Shown piece by piece: positions 1 through 11,100 of a stretch of 25,610 nucleotides of DNA. Each line of letters opens with the position of its first letter. The stretch's first letter is position 1. The DNA is from Sphacelaria rigidula (lineage: Eukaryota > Phaeophyceae > Sphacelariales), in NCBI GenBank assembly GCA_964200075.2, contig CAXNAA020000159.1, positions 1-25,610 on the forward strand, written 5' to 3'. The notes under the pieces are model-generated. The model had not been told where the DNA came from and did no database searches. It saw only the letters and a list, made by a program, of their open reading frames with translations. Both the position numbers and the translations under genes were made by a program.

Positions 1-205
1 TGAAAAAATCGGCATAGGGCCTCGCATTTTGTTTTAGCACTCCTGTTCATACTAGAAAATATATAGGTGTGTATCACAAATGATGACGGATATCCCAGAG
101 AGTGCACTACCCATGCATATGCGTCATTACTCTTGACTCGCACCCCTACCTGATGCGCACCGTCTCTCTCCCCCCGCTGTCGCTGGCACCTTTTCCACGA
201 ACCAG

Positions 206-326
206 ACGAACCTCCCCGACGGAGACACGATCGAGCTCGACAAGGCCTTGGAGGATGTCGTGTCTAATGTCGCCGGAGTCGAGAGTGCCCAGCTGCTCGG
301 CATGATGAGTCCAAGTCTTTTCGATC
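206..326 (+). CDS. Possible internal exon of an unrecognised upstream gene
   Basis: One frame stays open from a plausible acceptor (pyrimidine-rich stretch ending CCAG at 202-205) to a strong donor GTGAGT at 327, while the other two frames are closed by stops. The peptide reads TNLPDGDTIELDKALEDV and then a segment containing ESAQLLGMMSPSLFD, which has the balanced, non-repetitive composition of a soluble acidic protein. The exon would end in phase 1. The frame is also open a short way upstream to a TGA at 136, so the true left boundary could lie before 206. I do not recognise the family. It would join to the exon candidate at 585-772. The evidence is only open frame plus splice signals, so this could be chance. 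Confidence 0.3.
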
Positions 327-584
327 GTGAGTACCCGCCTAGTGTTGAATGTGTCGGTATCGTCCTCGCGTGGTGCCAAGTAAATGGATACGTTTGGAAG
401 CATCATCCCCACACGGGACAAAAGGACGTCCTGTTTGCGCCAGTTTCTAATTTGAAGTTGTTGAAATTCGCCCAACTGTACTGAAGCGCCCGATTTATCG
501 ACTGTAACCTGCCCTATTAACCTCTGCGATCCCCCGTACCCTTCGCCGCTGCCCCCGATCAATCATTTTCGCAGGATCATGCAG

Positions 585-772
585 AAGACGTGCAAGACGC
601 ATCTCTTCCATGTGTCGACGCTCGGCGTGACATCAAATTGCGCAGAGTCGGCGATTTGTGTAGGCCACGTACTGTCCCTCAGGGAGGAGAGCAGGGATGG
701 GGTGAGGTGGGGCAGGAGCGGTGGTCTTGGAGCCTACCGAGACCCAGCATCCGGTGTTCGTTGTACCGTTGA
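585..772 (+). CDS. Possible terminal exon of the same unrecognised gene
   Basis: A pyrimidine-rich run before 574 is followed by two closely spaced acceptors, GCAG at 571-574 and GCAG at 581-584. The second acceptor gives the phase needed to continue from the exon ending at 326. The joined frame reads Q, then DVQDASLPCVDARRDIKLRR, and later a Gly/Trp-rich tail, ending at the TGA at 770-772. Use of the first acceptor instead gives an Arg-rich tail that stops after about 19 residues. The intron 327-584 begins GTGAGT. I recognise no domain, and the product and function are unknown. The next gene starts nearly 6 kb downstream. Confidence 0.28.
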
Positions 773-1545
773 TTGCTGTTCAGCACAGCATGGTGTTTTT
801 GTTTTGGTTAGCCAGTTCCAAGTGCTCCCGGTGTTTTGCAGCTGATTTGTTGATGCGGTAGTATTTGGTTTCCCGTGTTGATGGGCCGTGAGCTATTCTT
901 GATGAGTCCGTCGTCTCATGTTTCGAGTGCATTTTCGGAAATCCGATGCGGTTGGCGAGAGTCACTGGCAAAATCGATTTGCTGCAGCTCATAGACGGGA
1001 GGCGCTCCATTGGCTTCGTGCAAGAGAGTTTGTTATGATCCGTTGCCATCGAGGGTGAGATGATAGAACAGAATCCAGGGTCCCACCACATTTTGCGACT
1101 TTTCTCAGCACGAAAAGGCGGGATATCAGCAGTCATATCACACGCGATGACTTGCGCTTTAAAAACAAGGACGGCAACTGCGGCGAAATTTTTGAACAGA
1201 AAAGTGATTTCAAGATATCCACGAGCCCCAAGTCCACACGAATGGTGGCATCAACCGCAATTGCGAATGAATTCGGGCACAACCTGGCTAAATCGTATCT
1301 TTTACTCGAACCGCACGACTCACTACTATGGAGACCTCTTGAACGGTGCATTCTTCCACAAATGCGCGCCTGTGGTCCAGCGCGCAACATTGTCCAACAT
1401 TATTCTGCCATTTCATTCAGGCAACGGGTGGCAGGAATGTTCCAACATGCTACACATGTAAACTTTTCGTCTCATCATCGGAACCGGCGCAGCGAGACAT
1501 CCTATGAATAAAACCCCACTCTCGATCGTACTTTCAACGCTCGAT
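773..1545. other. Intergenic stretch, nothing recognised
   Basis: Short overlapping open frames on both strands show no recognisable domain, no consistent splice structure and no repeat that I could match elsewhere in the window. Confidence 0.5.
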
Positions 1546-2245
1546 TTCACGAAAACACTAATAGATTTGCCGGCAGGATTTTGCACCAATGTGCGAGGTA
1601 AGCGTTTTGTCAATTAATGATGCAGACACTCCCCGCCGCTGCCTACTCTCAATCGTATCGTAGATTCTCAATCTCACGAAAACATTGTTCCACCTATCGT
1701 CAACAAATTACGATTAAACAACGTTTTCGTGACATGAGAATAAAGCGTTTATTGAGAGTCACTTTGATCATTCGCTTCAACGACGCTTTCTATGTCACGA
1801 AAAACATGGCCATACGGCGCCTGATGCTGGAGTTCAGGCCGCATGAAGCGCCTCATAGTGGCGATATTGGCTAAAACGAACCCAAGGGTGGGAATTTCCT
1901 GCTGCTCGTTGTGCTCGGCTTTTCCCATTTCGATTTATGGGAAGATTTTGCCTTCCCAAACCATGCAATTTTTTTTGGGGGGGGGCTATCGTAGAAAGTG
2001 TCTCACGTAGCAATTTTTTCATTCCGTGTGTGCTTTCCATTGCCTTTGCCACCACGGGTGTGTGCTTACAGCTACACGTCGGTATGCTACTCAGGAATAT
2101 CAAGGGTATCGATGGTAAGCTACTACAGAGAGCATATATATCGGGCCTCGTGCAGGGGCAATTCGGAACTGAAACGAGGCACTCACTAATTGACCGCTTT
2201 TCACTTTCAATCGTATCCTCTACTCTCAATCTCACGAAAATATTG
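1546..2245. repeat. Cluster of short CACGAAAA-type repeats
   Basis: The motif YCACGAAAAYA recurs at about 1547-1558, 1674-1685, inverted at 1721-1733, at 1795-1806, and at 2231-2242. Some copies share longer flanks: CTCTCAAT or CTCAATCT precedes the motif at 1650-1680 and again at 2222-2232. The interval 1665-1740 is an inverted repeat with arms of about 24 bp (1665-1689 and 1717-1740) around a 27-bp loop. This looks like a nest of decayed, related foldback or MITE-type sequences, not coding DNA. The family is unknown. Confidence 0.55.
1793..2002 (-). mobile_element. MITE-like element, left-truncated copy (inverted relative to 20386-20634)
   Basis: This interval is the reverse-complement relative of 20386-20634. 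Shared blocks include TCACGAAAAA followed by ATGGCCATAC, then GAAGCGCCTCATAGTGGCGA, and a terminal GGCTATCGTAGAAAGTGTC ending at 2002. The terminus at 2002 matches the terminal inverted repeat of the intact copy. The opposite terminus (about 46 bp in the intact copy) is missing or replaced by the CACGAAAA-repeat cluster to the left. There is no coding capacity, so it is non-autonomous. Confidence 0.7.
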
Positions 2246-5200
2246 TTGATAGTTGAAATCACGACCTACCAGGTCGAAGCGCTCCTTTTCCACTGCACAT
2301 TTTCGACGGAGGAATAATGTGCCGAGACACGCCTCAACACCTCGACTGATCTGCTGCACCACAAACAAAAAAAATATCCCGAATAAACTAACACAGCTGC
2401 TGGAAACGTGGAACGTATCTTGGGAGAGGGTAAATCGTGAAACCTTTTTTACAGCAGAAGTTGAATCATTTTCTCGAAAGACACGTTTTCATTTTGCGCA
2501 TACGGAGAGGGGTGCAAATCTTCAAGTCAAGACTCTTGGCCGTCGTCGAGAGCGTTAACACGCCACGTGTTTTCATGCTTCTCGGAGCAAACTAGCTCTT
2601 TTAGGGATAAAAAGCAGCCAACCGTTGCTTCGAACGCGAAGATGATCGTCACTGGGTAGACACTTGATCTGAAAAGCGTGTCACTGTCACACACACATGC
2701 CGGCGAACGCTTCCGACTAGCATATAGATATATGTAACATAAATATATCCATGAGGGCATGAATAACCCCAAGGGGTAATAATAACTTTGTCCATGTGTA
2801 GCGCGCCACGAGTCTGCCTGTGGCTCAGGGCAATTCGCCATGCCTGCCATATGTGTACGCATGCGTGCAGGCGTCACTACTCTTTGCGGCTCTCACTCAG
2901 AGAAAGAGTGCGGTCGGTACAGCACACTTTCACTGGCGACCCATGTAATCGCACACAGGATCAAGGGTACGGCACAGACACGGCTATTCATTATGAAGTG
3001 TCCATTTTTCATGTGTCGGGGAGGTTTACACTCAGGGGATCCTGTCAAATACCCACTGTTTCTTTTACCAGTTCATACTAAGGGTGTACCCTGAAAATTT
3101 CACTGCTCCCGACAGTCAATACCCTAAATACTCTCAGAAGACAAAACCTGCGGTACCGTGCGCTACCTCGATCACGTTTATATTCTTGTCCCTTCATCGA
3201 ACCATGATCGTGGCTGGCCAAGCTAGCCCTTTCAGGCCATTATCCAACTTAACTATTGAAAGCATACGTGTCTCGAAACTTCCACGTCATAAGCAATCGC
3301 TCTTCCGCCACCGCTGCTAAAACCTCCAAGAACTGTTGTTCTAATTACTGCCTGGCCCATTGCTGCCATCTCATCACGGCCAAATTTTCTCGCACAGTAC
3401 TACAGTAGTCTAACCGTTCGGACGGCGGTCGCAAAAGCCCAACAAGCAAAAAACAGCATGACTCCGGTACATAAAACACGACACGCTCTCACCCACACGG
3501 TGCAAGATAGTCGTACAAAAGAGACCAATCTGTGGGGGTTGCGAAATTCCAAGTAAAAAAAGTGATACTTGTACGGCACACCATACATGGACCGCCTCGA
3601 CGGTGCTCTTCAAACCAATCACAACACGAGCAGATGGTGCCTTTTGGAACTACTTGACCTATGATGTACGCGTATAGCAAAACGATGACCGACTGTGAGT
3701 GGCTCAGTCACTGAAACTCTGCTCTCATTCATCTTACCATAACTGCCTCATCGCACGTGAACGAAAAACAACACGAATGGCAAGACAAACACAGAATCCA
3801 AACACTTGGAAACACACGACGTGACAACCTTGGGATCAAAACCGCTACCGGACTTGGGTGGAGTGTTGCTACCGTGTTGTACCTACCGTTGGCTCTTTGC
3901 CGACAAAACATGACGAGAAAAATCGAGAAGAGATGACCATCCAGGCTATCGCTATTGTCGACACAATACTCCAATAGAATGATGGTGGTGTGCACCGACA
4001 CTCCTCCTAAAACGCTACCTTGTGATCAACTGGACAGTTACTTCGTCGATCAAACCAACAAGAAAGCGCGTTATTCTATATCAGCAAGGGTCCCTTTTGA
4101 AATTATGTCGCTATGGTCAGCCATGTCACTGCAGGCAAGATATCAGAAATCACTCACTCCTGCGCAGACTGCGACCCGTACGCCATCACGTGTCCAGGAT
4201 TTCATGTTTGAGCTATCTGTCTAATCTCCCTTCCTCTTCTTGTTATCTCCAGCCACGATTACAGCGACTTCCCCCCCCCCCAACCGCCCGCCCGCCACCT
4301 TCGCAATGTGTCGGCATGTGGGTCAACAAATCGCTCACTGCTCGCCCATGGCAAGGGCGAACACGCCGAACAACAAGAACACTGCTCCTCCCGCAAGGTG
4401 TACTGTCTTCTCCGAGATTCTGATCGTTGAAGTCATAAATCATGGTCGAACATCAAATCAGCAAAAAGGAAACAAAAGAGGTTGGCGCCAACAATCGAGG
4501 TCGGGGGGAAGGGGGTTGGGAGAGAAGGATAATAACAACCCGAGACACCGGGGAACAGAGATGGCTCGATAATTTCAATACAGTAGTGGGCGGTCTAACT
4601 ACGAACTGGGCCAGCCAAGAACAGGAGTGAATCTCGCTCAGGCGACGCCCGGCGCGATATTAGGAGTTGGACGCTGAAATTTTGACAGCCGCTTCTCATG
4701 ATCGAAATGCAGAAGATTACGGGTCCAGCAAATGAAAAATAAAAAAATAAAAAGTTATGGGCATTTGAAATTTTCAGCAAAAACAAGATAATGTCATAAG
4801 TCCAGGGGAAAAAAAAGAGAATCTGCAGCTGGACTCGTGAAGTATCAGTTCCTTGGGTGCAGAAGGCCTTCCTGAAATTTCAGCTCAAGACTTGTTGAAT
4901 TGGGCCGTGCGTTCAACATTTTCCGTGACGTTGCTGCACCCCTATAAATCAAGTGATGGGAGACTCCAATTATGGAGATCATGAGGTCAAATCCCAACAG
5001 ATTCTCTTTTTTTTCGTCCGTGGTTAAGGTTATACATTATGTAGTACATGTTTTCCTTTTTTCTTCATTCAGCGGTGGTGCCGTGTGTCACCAGGTTGGT
5101 CTACACTTCACTGTGATATGCTTACATCGGGTTCATTCGGGAAACTGGGGAAGCTGTGATGCGAGCAACTTTTAGCAGCTTTTAAGTTGGCCCAGCTCGT

Positions 5201-5460
5201 AGGCGTTTTGAGTTGTGACAAAGGAATGATTCTGAACCCAAAAAGTGTAGTGTCTACCTCAGTCCACCAGCGGGAGGGTCGCTGTCTAAGGGTTAAGTGG
5301 CCCTGTATATTTCGTTTCTTGCCTACATATTCAAAACGTAGAAGCCACACAAGAGGGCGTACCCCTTTCCCTATCTCCCGCACGAGCAGCACGGGGTGTG
5401 AGGGGAACAAGCAAACCGCTGTGGTTCCATGCATGCTGCTTGTATGTATGTCAAGTTGTG
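2246..5460. other. Intergenic stretch, nothing recognised
   Basis: This 3.2-kb interval has only short unrelated open frames in all six frames. An A/T-rich patch lies near 2719-2752, a 10-C run near 4269, and A/T-rich runs near 4735-4820. I found no splice-consistent coding series, RNA gene or repeat pair. Confidence 0.45.
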
Positions 5461-5690
5461 CTCGTTCTGTTCAATTGGCTATGGCTATGGGGGGGGGGGG
5501 GGGGGTGTTTCCCGCATCACTTGGGCAAAAAGCCAAAAACAACCCCNNNNNNNNNNTGTGTCTGTTGGGCATTTGCTCCCGTGCTTTCCGTGGTTGTGGG
5601 GGGGGGGGGGGGGGGGGGGGATTTTCCCGCATACCTCGGGCACAAATCCAGAAACCATACCACCACACCTTATGCGGCGGCTACGGCAGG
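5461..5690. repeat. Two related G-tract units flanking an assembly gap
   Basis: A 17-G run (5489-5505) and a 23-G run (5598-5620) are each followed by similar sequence: TTTCCCGCAT, then a CTTGGGCAAAA or CTCGGGCACAAA block, then CAAAAACAACC or AGAAACCATACC. The G runs are preceded by similar T/G-rich sequence. This indicates a diverged tandem duplication with a period of roughly 110 bp, interrupted by the N gap. Glycine-rich frames through the runs are artefacts of the homopolymers. Confidence 0.55.
5547..5556. other. Assembly gap of 10 N
   Basis: Ten unknown bases lie between two long G homopolymers. The round number suggests a placeholder, so the true length is unknown. Confidence 0.98.
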
Positions 5691-5950
5691 TACACCCCCC
5701 ACTGAAAAATGCCACGCTATTCACCCGCTCAGCGACAGCTGTGTGTATTGGTCATACATACCAGTAAAAGTTGTCTTTACACCGCAAAAAATTGCTGACC
5801 GTGGCGCAAGCACAAAAAACTATAATGCGCGGCACGTGCATGGCAGCAGCCTTTTCTATGTGCGCGCTGTCTCACAACCTCTTCAATTATTCCGAAGCCC
5901 CCCCCCCCAAATAGTTCGGGTTCGGTAAACTGGGGGTCCGGGCGCCGACT

Positions 5951-6402
5951 GCCGCTTCTTGTGGCAAACGAAAAAAGTCCTATAAAAGTGCCTCTGTGGT
6001 CCTTTTGTGTCGACTCACGCCCTAAGAGAGAGTTGGGCGGATTTGGACACCCTGGATGAGTTGCCTCACTCGTTGAAATGGTCTCAGGACACCTTTTCGT
6101 TTGCCGGCGGCCGTGGCTTTTTTTTCGCCAGACTTGCACTTTTGTCTAAGAACGGTCACTGACGGCCATGTGCAGAAGAAACTGCCAGCTCGTTTTGAGC
6201 TTGGTAGTCCTTGGGCAAAGTTTGGCCGGGAAAAGAACTGCGACCACCGGAAATCGCAAAGGTATCTTGAAACCGTGTCAACGAGTAGAGGAAGCCATTC
6301 CGAAGTATCAAAATCCGCCTACCCCTCTTTTAGGGCGTGAAACGACGCGCAAACACCAAAGAGGCAGTTTAATGTTTTTGTTTGTTTGCCATAAGAAGCG
6401 AC
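5951..6402. mobile_element. Foldback element with about 160-bp inverted arms
   Basis: The left arm (about 5951-6112) and right arm (about 6243-6402) are diverged reverse complements around a spacer of about 130 bp. Matching blocks on the same strand sense include CAACGAGT, AAATCCGCC, TTAGGGCGTGA, and GTTTGCC followed by A(C/T)AAGAAGCG. Small gaps and substitutions make the arms clearly older than a recent duplication. Long terminal inverted repeats with a short non-coding centre are typical of Mutator-like or foldback non-autonomous transposons. That class is an inference, and I could not define a target-site duplication. Confidence 0.6.
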
Positions 6403-6638
6403 CTAAGGGATGAGAAAACGTCAACATACTCCCGGTTGTGAAAGACGTTTCGGGGTTGTAAACATAAGTCATCCTGTCAATCCTTATATCGCCTGAGTAT
6501 ATGCTTTCATCCGCTTATACTAGTCTCGCTCGATCCCCTATGCATGCACTTGCTGTTGCGTGATCCATCCCGCAGGTTGGGTCTTGTCTTATCCTCAATA
6601 TGTCAAAACAAGAGCTCGCCAGGTAATGCTACAGTCGA
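6403..6638 (+). promoter_or_regulatory. Upstream region of the Sfi1-like gene
   Basis: This stretch separates the foldback element from the first ATG of the main open frame. It should contain the promoter, 5' UTR and possibly a first small exon. An alternative start ATG at 6600 gives MSKQELA and then a GTAATG donor at 6623. No clear TATA box is visible. A stop codon (TAA, 6624-6626) lies in frame just before the ATG at 6639. Confidence 0.35.
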
Positions 6639-8140
6639 ATGGAAAAACCAGTAACCTGTAGCAGCACGCACCTAAGTCTACAAGTACCGACGATATCCGC
6701 TATGACTCCCTCGTCCACGTCGGCTGAGGCTATCAATCACCCGCCTGCCGCAGTCAGTTGCACCGTCGCGCTGCCGACAACAGCATCTAGCGTTACGCCA
6801 CGCTGGCGCCGCGAGCTCGTATTCCGCGCGCACAGCGCTCCCGCACTCGTGGCCGTCAGAGAAGATTGCGACGGTAGCAAGGGGAAAGAGGGAGCGTGTC
6901 TTTCTGGGGAAATAAGGACGGAGAATTGCCTGTCCGATCTTGACAGGTTCGTGTCACAAACGCCGCTGTACCGTGTTTCGAGAGATGATGATTGTGCTAC
7001 TACAACTCGTCGAGTTGAGACGCCTGAACTCTGTGTCTCTGGACCTGTGGCTGTGACTCCGTACGACGGCTCTTGGCAACGATGTCTCGAGACCACCACT
7101 ACGTCGAGCACAAAAGCAAGTACAAGGCAAGTTTGTCGCTTTCCCTGCCACCAACAGCTGCTTGAGCGACGCGATGCGGGTCTACCTCGTCCACGTCTAC
7201 TCCAATCACCACAACCACTGGTACTGGCCGCTGCACCAGCGCCGCCCTCAACGCCGCCGCCGCCGCCACCGGCGACCGTGGATACAGTTGAAAATATAGG
7301 GAATGTATCTCTTGCAGCCATTGAAGCATGGGAAGCAGCAGAAGCGTGGGCCTTCACCATGGCATCGGCGACCGCTGCAACAGTGGCAAACACAGAGTCG
7401 GACGACCACGCGACAGCAACCACAGAAAACGGGCCATTGGATTTGGCGAGATGTCGAGAGCGTTTGAATACTTCTCCCTCTTGTAGAGATTACAGTAGCT
7501 GTCGCCACGATCAGGAGGTCGTAGACTATCGTTACGTAAGCCGACATCGATCGGTCGTGACACCTGATTCAACAACAGCCAAGGTGTGCGCGGATGTTGC
7601 CGCTGCCGCCGTGCGCGACCGCGGTGTCACTCGGTGTTCGGCGATGATGGCAGGCTTCTCGTCGGATGTGCGCCACCCGCAACCGTCACCGCTGGCGCCA
7701 CCACTACGTGTCCACACAACACCACCGCAGGAGACGGGAAGGAGCAGAGCACCCTTCGAGTCCGCCGGGCGACGATTCCCCTCCTCCACAAACGCAGATC
7801 CTAAAACCCAGTTCGTACCATTGACGGGCGCCGCGATAGTAGTCCTGCAGAGAATCGAGGATGCGGAGCGAACGTGGAGAAGGCACGCACAGTGGATGGG
7901 GGTGGCCATGCTGAGAGCTCACTGCCTATGGTTGAAAGAGCTGAGAGCTATGCAAACCGCCTCCACAGTTCATTGGAAGCGCGTGTGCCTGAGACGGGGG
8001 CTTCGGGCTATCAAGGCAACGGCGCAGTGGGCAGGAAGGAGGCGCGAGACCGTGCGCACGGCCGCTGCAGCTTCTGCGGCGATAGCGCACTCATTTTATC
8101 GGGCACGACGGCATCAAAGGAGCATGACTATGATGAAGAG
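6639..8140 (+). CDS. Exon 1: disordered N-terminus plus first Sfi1-type repeats
   Basis: This exon codes residues 1-500 plus two bases of the next codon. Residues 1 to about 400 are rich in Thr, Ser, Ala and Pro, including a short poly-Pro run near residue 210, and appear disordered. From about residue 405 the sequence becomes helical and Trp/Arg-rich: ERTWRRHAQWMGVAMLRAHC, STVHWKRVCLRRGLRAI and KATAQWAGRRRETV, the first Sfi1-type repeats. The chosen ATG is the first in the frame after the TAA at 6624. The exon ends in phase 2 at a GTGAGC donor (8141), just before the frame would hit a TGA. A spliced alternative start at 6600 is possible. Confidence 0.7.
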
Positions 8141-11100
8141 GTGAGCGTGGTTTGTACATCCATTCATGATGCCGTGGGGTTAAAACGAGCGATACGTGAA
8201 TATTGAGAGCAAGATTCGAACTTCTTCGTGGCTACGAGGTTTCACTTGATCATACCAAAGCATACCCTGACAGTCTTGTGAACCAAAGCCCTGAGACACT
8301 CACCCATATTGCCATCCAGCGCCACCCTTTTTTTTTCTCCTCAACATTTTCGATAAACATACTCCATATTCATAATGGTACTTGGGTAGAAACCGAGCTG
8401 TCACGAAAAGCTTCACATAGCGCTTACACGTTCACCTTTTTAGTATGCTCACGAGTTAGCCAGCTGGTCACGTTTAAAATTAAGGCTTGAGAACCGCCAC
8501 CTGCCTTGTTTTGGTCAGGAACCGACAGGCACGTACGGCACTGCGTTCTCGGGATGATCTGGCGGAGTTACACCTTGCTGAACGTCGCGTGCCAGAAGCT
8601 GTTCGGGCTTGGGCGCGGAGGGCTGGAGATATCAAGTAAGAGCGGGCGAAGGATGCCTTTCGAAGTTTTGCCCTCGGCACATCTAGCTATGAAGCATCTG
8701 CGTTGTTTCCGATCTGCATTTCTCAGATATGTTTCTCTTCTTCATAGACGAGCTTCTGCTGTACCGCAGGGAGCTGAACCGAGGCTGCCGGCCACTAAGG
8801 CGGAGCTCCATTCTGCTTCGAGATAACTGTGACTTCCATGTATATCGGATTTTTTGTGTTTTCTTCTGTTTGCTCGTTCAAGGTGAATACACACGAGTAT
8901 CTACTTTGGAAACACGAAATGCTCAGCCAATCTTACACAGTCTAGCGTTTGTAAGTCCGTCTTAATTACCCTTCGCATACCATGCTCGCCTTTTTTACTC
9001 AAGGTGCTACCGACTAAATCATGATGCAGCCGCGAAGTTGTGGAAGTCACGGGTTCTTCCAGCTGCACTAGCGCAATGGGTAGTCGTGTCGCTCGGGGAT
9101 GGTGAGAGCCGCCGCCGCCGCCAGACTTGGCGACATGCGCTGTTGCAGTCATCGCTGTACACCAGCACTCACGTTCTTGGTGGTGAAGCTCTGGTGGAGG
9201 TAGACGCGGAGGAAGAGAAGTATCGACTGGATGAATTTCTGACTTCGGAGAGAGGTGGCTGCTGTACTGAAGCCCCATGCAGCCCGCGCGACGGAGGAGA
9301 ACACGGGCTGGGCGGTGACTGTATTCCGCCGCCGCAGGTGGCGACAGTAAGGGCAGATGCCTTCTCGGCGGCATCAGCAAACGCTACCAAACGGAATCTG
9401 GAGTGCGATGCAAGTGGTGGTAGCCATGAAGAAGAGGGCAATACGGCATCTGGGATGAACACAGCAGGTTTGGGACGATACAAGTCCACTGAAATAGACC
9501 TTGTTCCAGAGTCATCGGCCCTACCATGCAAATATGTGCACCGAGAGTCGGCCGGAGGGGTAGTTGTGGTCTGTAAGCCGGCGGTCTGGACAGAGGAAGC
9601 AGCTGTGCGGGGCTGGGGAGAATCCGAGATGGAAGACGGGAACGGAAAGTCAACGTTCACCGAGGCGGTAGACGCGAGACCAGGAGACGACCCAGCGCCT
9701 GATTTCAACGCCAGTCGGTGTGCCAGTGGACCAAGCGGCGCGGAACCTGAAAAGGGTGAAAGATGGAGGCGAGAAGGTAACTGTAACGTGAGCAAGACGC
9801 AACCAATACCAGTTGTGCCCTCGCAGGACGCTAGTGTAGCAGGCAGTGGACACGCAGTACCCGAGCCGACCGACGGTGGGCCAAACCCTTGGTGGAGTTC
9901 GCATGTTCAGGATTCGTCGACCTCGGGAGAAAATTCGTGCAGAAACAGAAATGTAGTCTGGCGCGAGCAGGACAACGACGGAAATATGTTCTTGCCGAAG
10001 CAGGCTCCATCTCTCGAGTCACCACAAGCTCGGCGATTGACAGAGAAAAACCCAGGCGTCGTACGTCGCATTCCATTGGCGTTGCAAGAGTGCGCAAGTG
10101 ACTCCCAGTTGGTAGTAGAATCTGCTGCGGCAGCGGCAGTAGAACGAGGAGTATCACCAGGACCGGGTGATGTAAAGGGGCGGATTGAAGATTCGAGCGA
10201 GCACTTCGACGGATCATACACCCAATACCACCGGAACGAAGGGAATAGCAACGGACGGGATGAGCACGGCAGCACGTACCATGGAATCACTGAAACGTTT
10301 GGGGGGTTCGGAGTAGAATGCCAGAAGAAGGAGAATAATACAGCACACGGGAGGGGCGGAGCCTCTGACCGCTTCGGAGATAACTGTGAGAGATTGTATC
10401 AACCGACGAGAACCACCTTATCGAAAAGGACCCCGCCAAGTGTCACACACACTGACGGGGCAGAAACGTGTAGTGTTCTAGTTGCTCGGGGAGAAGAGGT
10501 TTGCGTAACTTCAGGTACATGCAGCTCCGGCAGTGCAAATTCGACACTTGGACCATCTATTCCCCGCCAGATTCCACCGACTGATACCGGAAATGACCCT
10601 GCGTTGGTACATCTAGACGACACTGAGGTGACCTGTGCGCAATCGCTGAACATTGTACAAGATGCAGAGGTCCGGAGCACGGCGGAGTGCCACCGACACG
10701 GCCCAAACTTGACAAACGGATCTGATGGTGCCATCGCGCTGGCACAGTCAGGGAGTGATGTAGAGTTCGGATTACCGAAGCAACAGAGTCCGCCGGCCGA
10801 GTCACTAGAATCGAAAACGGTGCTACTCTGCCCTGTTGAGCAAGAGCAAGCGGCCGCGCTTGGTGTGCTTTCCCCACGAGAAGGCCGCGTGAGAAAGCAC
10901 GTCAGGGAGGTGAACGGCGGCCATCACTCTCTGGCGCAAGGCACCCGAGATGGCGTGAATCGCGGAGCAACAACGGCTGGCACCGGTCGTAATAGCGCCG
11001 TCATTCGTCCGTTTCTTGAAGGTGCGTCGCGATGCAGCATACAAGACAGCGACGCCATCGGAACTGCTGCATTGTTGTGTCGTACATCCCACATGGTGAA

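Noticed and set aside
5187-5928. Gly-rich and Pro-rich frames crossing the N gap
   Set aside because: They result from the G homopolymers and include unknown bases.
8160-8260. Reversed B-box-like GATTCGAAC in intron 1 with weak similarity to the SINE head
   Set aside because: Only a nine-base core and a vague A-box-like segment. Not enough to call an element.
8729-8881. Possible exon in intron 2 with LLYRRELNRGC and a good GTGAAT donor
   Set aside because: No acceptor and donor pair keeps the phase between exons 2 and 3, whereas direct joining of exons 2 and 3 works without it.
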